Origin: Gordonia sp. UBA5067
Lineage (GTDB): Bacteria > Actinomycetota > Actinomycetes > Mycobacteriales > Mycobacteriaceae
Length of the DNA: 28,049 nt
Direction: 5' to 3'
Assembly (NCBI RefSeq): GCF_002414845.1
Contig: NZ_DIAX01000010.1
Span: forward strand, 11,610 to 39,658
Below the pieces are notes generated by a model, which was given only the letters and a program-made list of their open reading frames with translations, was not told the DNA's origin and did not search any database. Of this stretch, positions 13,470 to 22,369 are shown piece after piece. The first letter of the stretch is position 1. Every line of letters starts with the position of its first letter. The position numbers and the translations under genes were made by a program.

Positions 13470-15587
13470 ATGACCGAGCGCTCCCCGGGTGAGAAGTCCG
13501 TGTCCGACACCTCGCATTCGGCGATCTACCTCGCTTCGGCCGAGGGGGAGACCGGCAAGTCCACGATCGCGCTCGGACTGCTTGCCCTGCTTTCCGCCAC
13601 CGGTGGGCGCATTGGGGTCTTCCGGCCCATCAGCCGTACGCCGAACGGCGAGAACGATTACATCCTCGAGCTGCTTCTCGCTCACGATTCGGTGGGCCTG
13701 GACTACGCCGACTGCATCGGCGTCACCTACGACCAGGTCCACGCAGATCCCGATGCCGCGCTGGCCACCATCGTCGATCGGTTCCATGTGGTGCAGCAGC
13801 AGTGCGACACCGTTCTCGTTGTCGGATCGGACTACACCGACGTCGGCAACCCGTCCGAGTTCTCCTTCAACGCCCGCGTCGCGGCGAACCTCGCATGCCC
13901 GATGGTGCTGGCGCTGCGGGCCAACGGCCGTACGCCGCAGGAGGTGCGGGGGATGGCCGAGCATGCTCTCGCCGAGATCTCGGCGGCGCACGCGACCACC
14001 GTTGCGGTCATCGTCAACCGCGTCGAGCCCGGGTACAGCACCGCGACGCGGGTGGCAATGGACGGGCTGGGTCCCGGTGTCTGGCTGGTACCCGAAGATC
14101 CAGTGCTGAGCGCGCCGACGATGGCCGAGCTCGCCGATGCGCTCGGCGGAACGTTGTACAGCGGCGACGAGGACCTGCTGGATCGTGAGGCCCTGCACAT
14201 GATGGTCGGCGGAATGACCGTCGAGCACGTCTTGGAGCGGCTGGAAGAGGGCATGGTGGTGATCGCCCCGGCGGACCGGTCCGACGTGATGCTGGCACTG
14301 GTGAACGCCAACATGGCACAGGGCTTTCCCCGGCTGGCCGGATTGATCCTCAACGGTGGGCTGAAGCCGCACCCGATGATCGATGCGCTCGTGCGTGGGC
14401 TGAATCCGGCGCTGCCCATCATCTGCTGCGAGCAGAGTACCTACGAGACGGCGCGGGTCGCAGCGCATACCCGGGGCAGAATGGCCAACCAGTCGGCCCG
14501 AAAGATCGAGACGTCGCTGGCGCTGATGGAACACCACATCGACGCCACCGAGTTGATGGCCGATCTGAACCTCGCCATCCCCGAGGTGGTCACGCCCCAG
14601 ATGTTCGAGTACCGGCTGATCGCGCAGGCGAAATCGGATCGTCGGCATATCGTCTTGCCCGAGGGGGAGGAGCCCCGCATCCTTCGGGCGGCCGCTGCGC
14701 TGACGGCGCGCGGTGTTGCCCAGCTGACGCTGCTCGGTGATGCGGCGCGGATCGAGTCGCAGCTCATCGAGCTGTCCCTAGAACTGCCCGGCGTCGACAT
14801 TATCAACCCGCTCGATTCAGAGCTGACCGAAAAGTTCGCCGCGCAGTACGCCGAGCTGCGCAAACACAAGAACGTTGCGATGGACCGGGCCCGCGACCTG
14901 ATGCGCGACGTCTCCTACTTCGGCACGATGATGGTCCACAACGGCTTGGTCGACGGCATGGTGTCCGGTGCGATTCACACCACCGCGCACACCATCCGCC
15001 CGGCCTTCGAAATCATCAAGACCAAACCGGGCGTCGACACCGTGTCGAGTGTCTTCTTCATGTGCCTGGCCGACCGGGTGCTCACCTACGGCGACTGCGC
15101 GGTCGTCCCCGATCCGACCGCGCAACAGCTCGCCGACATTGCGATCTCCTCGGCTGAGACGGCCGGTGCGTTCGGCATCGACCCGCTGGTGGCGATGCTG
15201 TCGTACTCCACCGGCGAATCGGGCTCGGGCGCCGAGGTCGACAAAGTGCGCACCGCAACCGCGATCATCCGGGAACGGAAGCCGGACCTGCTGGTGGAGG
15301 GGCCGATCCAGTACGACGCGGCCGTCGAGCCCAGTGTCGCCGTGACCAAGATGCCGGATTCGCCGGTGGCCGGGAAGGCGACGGTGCTGATCTTCCCCGA
15401 CCTCAACACCGGCAACAACACCTACAAGGCCGTTCAGCGCAGCGCCGGCGCCATCGCAATCGGGCCCGTCTTGCAGGGTCTGAACAAGCCGATCAACGAT
15501 CTGTCCCGGGGCGCCCTCGTCGCCGACATCGTCAACACGGTGGCGATCACCGCGATTCAGGCGCAGGCGACCGGGATGCGGCAATGA
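13470..15587 (+). CDS. pta: Phosphate acetyltransferase, long form
   Basis: Pta converts acetyl-CoA and phosphate to acetyl phosphate and CoA, reversibly. At 705 residues it is the long three-domain form: an N-terminal P-loop-like, BioD-related domain (ASAEGETGKSTIALGLL, about residues 21-37), a central DRTGG-type domain (MTVEHVLERLEEGMVVIAP...VLILNGG region) and the C-terminal catalytic PTA/PTB domain from about residue 385 (IVLPEGEEPRILRAA, MVSGAIHTTAHTIRPAFEII, VLIFPDLNTGNNTYKAVQR). It matches M. tuberculosis Pta along its length. The stop overlaps the ackA start in ATGA, so translation of the two is coupled and acetyl phosphate can pass directly to acetate kinase. Confidence 0.97.
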   Translation: MTERSPGEKSVSDTSHSAIYLASAEGETGKSTIALGLLALLSATGGRIGVFRPISRTPNGENDYILELLLAHDSVGLDYADCIGVTYDQVHADPDAALATIVDRFHVVQQQCDTVLVVGSDYTDVGNPSEFSFNARVAANLACPMVLALRANGRTPQEVRGMAEHALAEISAAHATTVAVIVNRVEPGYSTATRVAMDGLGPGVWLVPEDPVLSAPTMAELADALGGTLYSGDEDLLDREALHMMVGGMTVEHVLERLEEGMVVIAPADRSDVMLALVNANMAQGFPRLAGLILNGGLKPHPMIDALVRGLNPALPIICCEQSTYETARVAAHTRGRMANQSARKIETSLALMEHHIDATELMADLNLAIPEVVTPQMFEYRLIAQAKSDRRHIVLPEGEEPRILRAAAALTARGVAQLTLLGDAARIESQLIELSLELPGVDIINPLDSELTEKFAAQYAELRKHKNVAMDRARDLMRDVSYFGTMMVHNGLVDGMVSGAIHTTAHTIRPAFEIIKTKPGVDTVSSVFFMCLADRVLTYGDCAVVPDPTAQQLADIAISSAETAGAFGIDPLVAMLSYSTGESGSGAEVDKVRTATAIIRERKPDLLVEGPIQYDAAVEPSVAVTKMPDSPVAGKATVLIFPDLNTGNNTYKAVQRSAGAIAIGPVLQGLNKPINDLSRGALVADIVNTVAITAIQAQATGMRQ

Positions 15588-16795
15588 GCACCGGCGAGGG
15601 GGCCGCGGCGCTGGTACTGGTCCTCAACGCGGGGTCGTCGTCGCTGAAATATCAGCTCCTGGAACCGGATTCGGGGACCGTGACCGCAGACGGGCTGGTC
15701 GAACGGATCGGCGAGCAGATCTCCACGATCAGCCACGAACAGGGGGGTGCCGAGACCGTCGAGGAACTCCACCTGCCCGACCATCGCGCGGCGATCGCCA
15801 AGGCGATGGAGTTGTTCGCGAGCAAGGGCACCGATCTGACCGAGGCCGGCTTGTGCGCCGTCGGCCACCGGGTGGTGCACGGTGGCCGCTCGCTGTACGC
15901 CCCGACGCTGATCGATGCCCACGTGATCGACGAGATCGTGCGGCTTTCGCCGCTTGCGCCGTTGCACAACCCGCCCAATCTCGTCGGGATCGAAGCAGCG
16001 CAGGCCCTGCTGCCCGACGTTCCCGGGGTGGCCGTCTTCGACACTGGGTTCTTCCACAAACTGCCCGACGCGTCGGCGCGCTACGCCATCGACCGGGCGC
16101 TCTCAGACGAGTATGCGCTACGCCGCTATGGCTTCCACGGCATGAGCCACGAGTTCGTTTCCCGCCGGGCGGCGGAATTCCTCGGCGTCGACTACGCCGG
16201 CGTGAACCAGATCGTCGCCCACCTGGGCAACGGCGCGTCGATGTCGGCGATCTGTGGCGGCCAACCGGTGGACACCTCGATGGGTATGACCCCGTTGGAG
16301 GGCCTGGTGATGGGGACCCGTGGCGGTGACATCGATCCCGGGCTGCTGTTCCACCTGCACCGCGTGGTGGGAATGTCGGTCGATGAGATCGATTTCCTGC
16401 TCAACAAGCGATCGGGGATGAAGGGGCTCTGTGGGGAGAACGACTTCCGTGCGGTCACCGCGATGATCGACGCCGGCGATGCCGATGCCCGTGAGGCCTA
16501 CGACATCTACATCCACCGCCTGCGGGGCTACTTCGGTGCGTACCTGGTGGAGTTGGGCCGGACCGACATCATCAGCTTCACCGCCGGGGTGGGGGAGAAC
16601 GCGGCGGGTGTGCGCGCCGATTCACTCGCTCGGCTGGCCGGTTTCGGCATCGAGATCGATCCCGATCGCAATGCCGTGCGGGGTTCACAGCCGCGCATCA
16701 TCTCGACCGACGGGTCGGCAACGACGGTGCTCGTCGTGCCGACCAATGAGGAACTCGCGATCGCCCGGCACGCCAAGGCCCTCGTCGTGGCCTAG
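15584..16795 (+). CDS. ackA: Acetate kinase
   Basis: AckA makes ATP and acetate from acetyl phosphate and ADP, or activates acetate in reverse. The 403-residue ASKHA-fold protein shows LNAGSSSLKYQLL (phosphate loop), VGHRVVHGG, VFDTGFF, RRYGFHGMSHEFVSRRA (catalytic His), AHLGNGASM, the substrate-loop region GMTPLEGLVMGTRGGDIDPG and FTAGVGENAAGVR. Length is normal. It starts inside the pta stop (4-base overlap). It faces pknG with only 10 bases between stops, where an inverted repeat could end both transcripts. Confidence 0.97.
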   Translation: MSTGEGAAALVLVLNAGSSSLKYQLLEPDSGTVTADGLVERIGEQISTISHEQGGAETVEELHLPDHRAAIAKAMELFASKGTDLTEAGLCAVGHRVVHGGRSLYAPTLIDAHVIDEIVRLSPLAPLHNPPNLVGIEAAQALLPDVPGVAVFDTGFFHKLPDASARYAIDRALSDEYALRRYGFHGMSHEFVSRRAAEFLGVDYAGVNQIVAHLGNGASMSAICGGQPVDTSMGMTPLEGLVMGTRGGDIDPGLLFHLHRVVGMSVDEIDFLLNKRSGMKGLCGENDFRAVTAMIDAGDADAREAYDIYIHRLRGYFGAYLVELGRTDIISFTAGVGENAAGVRADSLARLAGFGIEIDPDRNAVRGSQPRIISTDGSATTVLVVPTNEELAIARHAKALVVA

Positions 16796-16809
16796 CGGCG
16801 GCACGCTAG
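16792..16809. terminator. Inverted repeat spanning both convergent stop codons
   Basis: CTAGCG (16792-16797), a 6-base loop, then CGCTAG (16804-16809): a perfect 6-bp stem holding the ackA TAG on one arm and the pknG TAG on the other. There is no T tract, so it is at best a weak intrinsic or bidirectional terminator. Confidence 0.4.
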
Positions 16810-19205
16810 AACCAGGTTGCCGGCCGGACATAGTTGGCAAGGTCGACGAGTTGGAATCGGTGCGTGCGGTTGCTGCGGGTTTCGCGGGCCAGTTCGCGCA
16901 GGGATTGTTCGGTGCCGATCCGCAGGCCGTATTCGGTGAACGGGTAGCCCAGCAGGTCGGGCAGTTCCTCGTTCGGCGGATTCTCCAACACCCACCCCAG
17001 TGCGGTGCCTAGGACGATGAGTTTGATGCGCGGCTTGCGGGGTTCGGCGTCGGGAATCTGTTGTAGTCGCTGCGCCGCTTCCACGATCTGCGCATGGGTC
17101 ACCGCCGACACCGGCCGCCCGTGCACGAGTGCGAGGACCGCCGTTTCCCGTGCGGTGTGGTAGTGGCGGCTCGTCGTCGGAACCTCGTCGAGACCGATGA
17201 TGGCGGCGGAGGCCTCGCCGTAGGCCAGATGGATGCGGGCCAGTCCGAAGGCGGCGGTGATGATGGCGTGGTCGGTGAGCCACAGATCCTGATAGTGGTG
17301 CCGCGCAATCTCATACCAGCGGCGCACTTGTGGGTCGAGGGAGTCGCTGGGCTTGGGAGATGCGCCGATCAGCCATCGCCCGATCAGCTCGGCGGTGCCG
17401 GCCACCGCGAGTTTCGGCCCGAGCTCACCGGGCATCGCGATCAGGGTTTCGTTGAACCGCTCATAGGCCAGTTCGGGCTCATCGTTGCGCAGCGAACAGA
17501 TGCCCAGATACCAGTCGATGCGCCAGTTGTGCCCGTACCGCAGGGATGCTGAACGCAGGATGTCTAGCGCAGTGTCGACGTCGTCGAGTTCCAGATAGGC
17601 GCGGGTCTCGGCCAGGTCGATCTCCAGGGAACCTAGGGAATCTGGTTCGCCGGAGTCGAGGGCGGTCCGGTTCGCTCGATGGGTGTGGATCGAATCCAGA
17701 ATCTGCCGGGGGTCCGACAGGGCCGCCGAACTCAATACTCGGGCAGACGGATCGGCGGGGTCGACAAGCGGAACCGGCAGCGCCGCGGCGATGTCGGCCG
17801 GATCGTAGAACGTCGTCTGGTCGGGGTCGAAGAATGCGTCGATCGGGCCGAGGAGCAGTTCGGTTCCGAACGTGGTCCGCGGCGGGGTGAACACCGTTGA
17901 CAGCGCCGGGCGCGGGACGCCGGTGTGGACGGCCACCGTTTCGCGGAGCACATTGAGCAGCTGAGTGGTCATCTCCGCGGTGGTCGAGAAGCGCTCATCG
18001 GGGTTGATCGCCGTTGCGCGGGCCAGCAGCAGGTGGAAGGAAGGACTCTCGGCGAAGAGCGGCACCTCCCCAACGTCGGGCAGTCCTGGCAGGTACTGGC
18101 CGCCCTCCATCGGCATATCGACGGTGAGCACGGCCAAGGTGCGGCCGATGCTGTAGATGTCGGTAGCGATCTGCGGGCCGGTCTCGACGATCTCCGGCGC
18201 CTGGAATCCAGGCGTCCCGTAGAGGCGGCCGTGGCCGCCGATGGGCGCCACCGCACCCATGTCGATCAGGGTGACGTCGGAAGCACTGATCATGATGTTG
18301 TCCGGCTTTACATCGTTGTAGACCAGGCCGACCGAATGGAGGTAGCCGACCGCCGGGAGCACTTCCAGCATGTAGGCCATCGCCTGCTCGGGGGGGAGCA
18401 GCTTCGGAGTGACGTCGCCGTCGTCGGAGATCGCGGGCGTCAACTGTTTGAGTGTCTTTCCGCCGATGTACTCCATGACGATGTAGCCGATACTGCGGGC
18501 ATCGGAGATCTCGTGCTCGACGAAGTTGTAGATCTTGACGATGCCGGGGTGGCTCACCGATGCGAGGAACTGCCGCTCAGCCATCGCCACCGCTTGGGCG
18601 GCGGAGTCGCCCGAGTTGAGTAGCCCTTTGAGGACGACGGGGCGATCGGAGACGTTGTGGTCGGTCGCAACGTAGATCCACCCCATGCCGCCGTGGGCGA
18701 TGGCGCCGAGTATCTCGTACTGGTCGGCGACGACCGTGCCGGGCCCCAGGCTGGGCACGAAGGAGTAGCGGACGCCGCAGTTCGGGCACATCCCGGACAA
18801 CGGGCCGGCATGGGGTCCGGACTCTCGGGCGAGCGGGGTGCCGCAGTTCCAGCACTTGCGCTTGCGCTCGGGAATCCGGGGGTCCACCAGTACCGCGTCG
18901 GTCGGCTCGGTGTCGATGATCCGTGGCAGGTCGACTAGTTCACTGCCGAGTCGGCGGTCGTGCACGCGCGCTGCGCCGCGCTCGGGGACCAGGACGCGGC
19001 CGCGCGGGACGGGGAAGCTCGTCCGCGCGGTGACGGCAGCGCGGGGAGGTCCGGGGGAGGTCGTGGCGGCGGTGGTGTCGGCCGCGGGGAAGTCCTCGGA
19101 CGTGGCGGCCTGCGTACCGGTGTCAGCGGGTTCGAACGGGTTGAATGGCACTGCCTGGGTGGCGGCCGGCTCAGCGGCGTCGTCGCTGCGCGCATCGGGT
19201 GCCAT
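16806..19205 (-). CDS. pknG: Serine/threonine protein kinase G
   Basis: PknG is a soluble kinase that phosphorylates GarA and so controls 2-oxoglutarate and glutamate metabolism. The 799-residue protein has an N-terminal disordered, Thr/Pro-rich tail (about 1-110), a rubredoxin-like zinc/iron site with Cys118, 121, 140 and 143 (CWNCG...CPNCG), the kinase domain from about 163 (AIAHGGMGWIYVA, Lys193 in VVLKGLL, the unusual YNDVKPDN instead of HRD with Asp298, and DMG at 315-317), and C-terminal TPR helices. I start at ATG 19205, 2 bases after the glnH stop; a start 27 codons upstream would overlap glnH by about 80 bases. Length is about 50 residues more than M. tuberculosis PknG, mainly in the tails. 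It is the last gene of glnX-glnH-pknG. Confidence 0.96.
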   Translation of the reverse strand: MAPDARSDDAAEPAATQAVPFNPFEPADTGTQAATSEDFPAADTTAATTSPGPPRAAVTARTSFPVPRGRVLVPERGAARVHDRRLGSELVDLPRIIDTEPTDAVLVDPRIPERKRKCWNCGTPLARESGPHAGPLSGMCPNCGVRYSFVPSLGPGTVVADQYEILGAIAHGGMGWIYVATDHNVSDRPVVLKGLLNSGDSAAQAVAMAERQFLASVSHPGIVKIYNFVEHEISDARSIGYIVMEYIGGKTLKQLTPAISDDGDVTPKLLPPEQAMAYMLEVLPAVGYLHSVGLVYNDVKPDNIMISASDVTLIDMGAVAPIGGHGRLYGTPGFQAPEIVETGPQIATDIYSIGRTLAVLTVDMPMEGGQYLPGLPDVGEVPLFAESPSFHLLLARATAINPDERFSTTAEMTTQLLNVLRETVAVHTGVPRPALSTVFTPPRTTFGTELLLGPIDAFFDPDQTTFYDPADIAAALPVPLVDPADPSARVLSSAALSDPRQILDSIHTHRANRTALDSGEPDSLGSLEIDLAETRAYLELDDVDTALDILRSASLRYGHNWRIDWYLGICSLRNDEPELAYERFNETLIAMPGELGPKLAVAGTAELIGRWLIGASPKPSDSLDPQVRRWYEIARHHYQDLWLTDHAIITAAFGLARIHLAYGEASAAIIGLDEVPTTSRHYHTARETAVLALVHGRPVSAVTHAQIVEAAQRLQQIPDAEPRKPRIKLIVLGTALGWVLENPPNEELPDLLGYPFTEYGLRIGTEQSLRELARETRSNRTHRFQLVDLANYVRPATWF

Positions 19206-19207
19206 GG

Positions 19208-20188
19208 CTAGTCCCGATAGCGGGGTTGGGGGAGGCCGAGCTGTGTGCCGAGCACCGACAGCCACTCGTTCGATATCGCCCGCCACCGACCGTTGGCCGT
19301 CAAGTCGGCCAGCACGGCGTTGATGAAGCGCACCAGGTCGTCGCGTCCCTTACGGACACCGATGCCGTAGTACTCCTCGCCCAGGCTCGGTCCGACGATC
19401 TGCAGCCACGGGTCCTGCACGGCGAGACCGGCAAGGATCGCATCATCGGTGGAGACCGCCTCCACACCGGACTGTTGTAACAGCACGAGGCAGTCCGCCC
19501 AGGTCGCGGTTTCGACCAGTGACACGGTGGGGACGATCCGGCGCAGCCGCTGTGCCGAGGTGGCGCCGGTGGCAACACAGGCCCGCTTGCGGGCGAGATC
19601 CTGTGCGGACTTGATCGTCGAATTGTTGACCGCCAGGATGCGCTGGGCCGCGACGTAGTAGGGCGACGAGAAGTCGATCTGTTTGAGCCGGTCACAGGTG
19701 ATGCTCATCGTCTTGACGACGATGTCGACCCGGCCTGACTCGAGGACCGCAATCCGATCCGCCGAACGGGTCACCCGGAACTCGATGCGGTACGGGTCGT
19801 TGAAGATGGCTCGGCTGATCTCGCGGGCGAGGTCGACGTCGAACCCGCGCAGGTCGCCGGTGAGCGGGTCGCGGAAGCTGAACGGATTCGACCCGGTGTC
19901 GATCCCGACGATCAGCCGTCCGTTCGCGGCGATCTCGGCCATCGGTGTTCGCGGTGGCATTTGGCCGGGCGGGGGCAGCGGGATCGGGCGCAGGCTGGCG
20001 AGCCGGTTGCAGTCGTCGCTGTCGGACTCCGGCGGCGGCGGGGTGCCGGGTGCGGCAATGATCATCCCCGGTGGGGTGGGCGCCGTCGCGGTGGTCAGCG
20101 GAGGGGGGCTGTCCGGGGCGGTGAACCGGACGCAGCCGGTCGCGGTAACGGCAACCAGGGCGACTGCGGCGATGGTGCGGACTTTCAT
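19208..20188 (-). CDS. glnH: GlnH solute-binding lipoprotein (amino-acid sensor)
   Basis: A 326-residue periplasmic-type binding protein of the amino-acid ABC transporter family. Signal peptide plus lipobox (T-A-T-G-C) puts the lipidated residue at Cys19. A Pro-rich linker follows, then a type II binding fold with NGRLIVGIDTGSNPFSFRDP, GFDVDLAREISRAIF and IDFSSPYYVAAQRILAV. In mycobacteria GlnH binds aspartate and glutamate and signals through the membrane protein GlnX to PknG; no permease or ATPase gene is nearby, which agrees with a sensing rather than transport role. The ATG at 20188 overlaps the glnX stop by 4 bases, and pknG starts 2 bases after its stop, so the three genes are one translationally coupled unit. 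Confidence 0.93.
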   Translation of the reverse strand: MKVRTIAAVALVAVTATGCVRFTAPDSPPPLTTATAPTPPGMIIAAPGTPPPPESDSDDCNRLASLRPIPLPPPGQMPPRTPMAEIAANGRLIVGIDTGSNPFSFRDPLTGDLRGFDVDLAREISRAIFNDPYRIEFRVTRSADRIAVLESGRVDIVVKTMSITCDRLKQIDFSSPYYVAAQRILAVNNSTIKSAQDLARKRACVATGATSAQRLRRIVPTVSLVETATWADCLVLLQQSGVEAVSTDDAILAGLAVQDPWLQIVGPSLGEEYYGIGVRKGRDDLVRFINAVLADLTANGRWRAISNEWLSVLGTQLGLPQPRYRD

Positions 20189-21666
20189 CGATACTCCCGG
20201 ATGCGGTCGTAGAACCCGATCGGAACGGCGAGGGTGGCGACAAGTGACAACAACAGGATCCCGGTGCTGCTGAAGGCAAGGAATTGCCCGGCCGTGTAGA
20301 TGCTGTTCCGGAAGGAACTGCGGGCTTCGGTGATCGCGGCGACGATGGCGTTGTCGACTTCCGCGTAGTAGGTCGCCGCACTGGATTTGCCCGGGCCGAC
20401 GGTGAGGTCGCGGGCACCGAGATAGTCGCCGACCGCGAGTCGCTTCCCGATCTCGCGATCGGTGGTCTGCCATTCGACCAGGGCGGTGCGTGCCGCATCG
20501 ATGTCGGCTATTGGGAGAGACTTCTTGCGACCCGAGTGGTAGTCGTCCGCGAGCTTGTTGAGGACTTCGGCCACCCCCCGCGTCGCGGTGGTGAAGTCGT
20601 CGTTGAGGGCGGTTTGGTCGCGGCGGACCAGGGACAGGGTCTGCGCGGACCGGGCCTGCTGCAAGCTGATGCGGGCACTGGTGAGGGCGTGCAGGGGGTC
20701 GGCGCCGTCGACCCGCGCGGTGGTCGTCGCCACGACCGACGTCAATCCGGCGACGAGCAGCCACAGGGTTCCCGCGCTCATTGCGATCAGGCTGACCAGC
20801 AGTCCGGCATTCAGCCGCCGCCGCGTGCGACGCTCCAGGAAGCGCGACGCCGCGATCAGTCCGGCAATCAGGGCGAACAGTGTCGCGTAGACGAGGTAGG
20901 GCGGTCGGGTCAGGGTTAGCTGCGGTTGCGCAATCGCGGCCGTGCGTTGCTCGTAGATGCGTTGGGCGGCGGGTAGGAGGGTCTCCTGCATCAGTCCGCT
21001 GGCCTCGTTCAGATAGGCGGAGCCGACGGGATTGCCCAGACGGTTGTTGGCTCGTGCGGTCTCGACCAGCCCGGTGTAGACCGGCAGGTTGACCGTCAGC
21101 TTCACCAGGTCGGCGTGCACCGGGTCGTCAGCAGTGCTGAGTGCACCACCGTCCTCGTCCGGGCTGTTGGCGGCCGTGATGAGGGAGGCCGCGGCGCTGG
21201 CAATCGCATTGGAGTATCGCTGGCGCAGGGCGACTGGTTCGAGGCCACCAGAAATGAAGGCGGAGTTGGCTGAGGCGTCGGCGATGGATAGCGAACTGAA
21301 CAGGACCTGGGACGATTCTGCGATCGGTTCGGCGCGGGAAATCAGCTTCTGCAGGCTGTGGGTCCGGTCGCTGAGGGTGACCGAGGCGTACCACCCGGTG
21401 GCCAGACAGCCGATCGTCAGTGCGAGGGCGATGAGGAAGAACTTGCCCGGCGTCGACGACCCGATGGTGCGCAGTGCGGCAACCGGTGACTGGGCCCGAG
21501 CGCGCGTGGTGGCGATGCGTTCGCGACGATCCACCAGGGTGCGGCGCGTCGGGGGACTGGTGGACGATCGCTCGACGTTGCCAGCGGTCGACCCGGAGGC
21601 GGGCTGGCCGTTGTCGGAGCGCAGGCCGCTGAAGAGAAAATCTACGGGTGATGCGTCGGATCTCAC
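20185..21666 (-). CDS. glnX: GlnX, four-helix membrane signal relay of the PknG pathway
   Basis: A 493-residue membrane protein in the position of Rv0412c/GlnX. After a basic cytoplasmic N-terminus of about 80 residues there are four membrane helices: FFLIALALTIGCLATGWYASV, LVYATLFALIAGLIAASRF, AGLLVSLIAMSAGTLWLLVAGL and FLAFSSTGILLLSLVATLAV. The segments between helices 1-2 and 3-4 are helical sensor-like loops, probably extracytoplasmic. It is known in mycobacteria to connect GlnH to PknG. I start at GTG 21666, with GGGGAGA upstream at ideal spacing; longer readings lack a site. It heads the glnX-glnH-pknG unit and is divergent from mutT3. Confidence 0.9.
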   Translation of the reverse strand: MRSDASPVDFLFSGLRSDNGQPASGSTAGNVERSSTSPPTRRTLVDRRERIATTRARAQSPVAALRTIGSSTPGKFFLIALALTIGCLATGWYASVTLSDRTHSLQKLISRAEPIAESSQVLFSSLSIADASANSAFISGGLEPVALRQRYSNAIASAAASLITAANSPDEDGGALSTADDPVHADLVKLTVNLPVYTGLVETARANNRLGNPVGSAYLNEASGLMQETLLPAAQRIYEQRTAAIAQPQLTLTRPPYLVYATLFALIAGLIAASRFLERRTRRRLNAGLLVSLIAMSAGTLWLLVAGLTSVVATTTARVDGADPLHALTSARISLQQARSAQTLSLVRRDQTALNDDFTTATRGVAEVLNKLADDYHSGRKKSLPIADIDAARTALVEWQTTDREIGKRLAVGDYLGARDLTVGPGKSSAATYYAEVDNAIVAAITEARSSFRNSIYTAGQFLAFSSTGILLLSLVATLAVPIGFYDRIREYR

Positions 21667-21787
21667 CGCATTATCTCCCCGTTGCCGGTCGGTAAACGTG
21701 TGGTGCCCAGCGTAGTCGTCGGGACAGGCCGGTGGTGCCGACACGCACGGTGAATGCCGGGCGAAGCGGTCGGTTCGTTCGGGTTGT

Positions 21788-21820
21788 CGGTCGACCCGGC
21801 CCGGTCGACTCGCCTACGGT
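21788..21820 (+). promoter_or_regulatory. Repeated CGGTCGAC palindromes before a candidate mutT3 -10
   Basis: CGGTCGAC occurs at 21788-21795 and 21802-21809, 14 bases apart, each holding the palindrome GTCGAC. A possible -10 (TACGGT, 21815-21820) follows, then AAGGGA and the mutT3 GTG. The repeats could be an operator or chance in GC-rich DNA. Confidence 0.25.
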
Positions 21821-21853
21821 GGACCCTGAGCGTGAAGACCCGAAGGGAATGCA

Positions 21854-22327
21854 GTGCGTGGAGACGGCGACGGGTGGGTGTTCGACCCCGACGGTTCCCG
21901 GTATTGGGGACGGCATGGCGCGGCCGGACTGCTGCTGCGTGCACCGCTGCCCGGTGGCGGAGTCGGCATTCTGCTGCAGCACCGGGCCGTCTGGTCGCAT
22001 CAGGGCGGGACTTGGGCGCTGCCCGGCGGTGCGCGCGACTCGCATGAAACAGTCGTCGATACGGCGATCCGAGAGGCCGACGAGGAGGCCGGTGTCGGAC
22101 ATCATGACCTCACGGTGCGGTTGACGATGGTCACCGCGGAGTCGGCGAGCGGGTGGACTTACACGACGGTCATCGCCGACGTGGCTGAGCCGGTGGCCAC
22201 CGTTGCCAACGGTGAGTCGACCGAACTGCGGTGGGTGCGGACCGGCGAGGTCCAGTCGCTGCCGCTGCACCCGGGATTCGCCCGCAGTTGGCCGGCATTG
22301 CGCGACCGGCTGACCGCTCTGCCCTGA
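21854..22327 (+). CDS. mutT3: Nudix hydrolase MutT3
   Basis: A 157-residue Nudix hydrolase. The Nudix box is complete: GGARDSHETVVDTAIREADEEAGV fits GX5EX7REUXEEXGU, giving the metal-binding Glu cluster. By position and sequence it corresponds to MutT3, which hydrolyses oxidised or other nucleoside polyphosphates in mycobacteria; the exact substrate cannot be read from sequence. The start is GTG 21854 with GAAGGGA upstream at a spacing of 6; an alternative would lose the start of the fold. It lies divergent from glnX and convergent with the LeuA-domain gene, with 42 bases between stops. Confidence 0.9.
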   Translation: MRGDGDGWVFDPDGSRYWGRHGAAGLLLRAPLPGGGVGILLQHRAVWSHQGGTWALPGGARDSHETVVDTAIREADEEAGVGHHDLTVRLTMVTAESASGWTYTTVIADVAEPVATVANGESTELRWVRTGEVQSLPLHPGFARSWPALRDRLTALP

Positions 22328-22369
22328 GCGGCCGTCGGCCACCTCGGTCGGCACCCGCCACGGTCGTCC

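Noticed and set aside
13059..14648. 529-codon minus-strand frame across the TetR gene and pta
   Set aside because: The plus strand has clear TetR and Pta motifs; the minus translation has no recognisable domain.
19206..19286. Longer pknG start 27 codons upstream
   Set aside because: It would overlap glnH by about 80 bases and adds residues without family support; ATG 19205, 2 bases after the glnH stop, is the better start.
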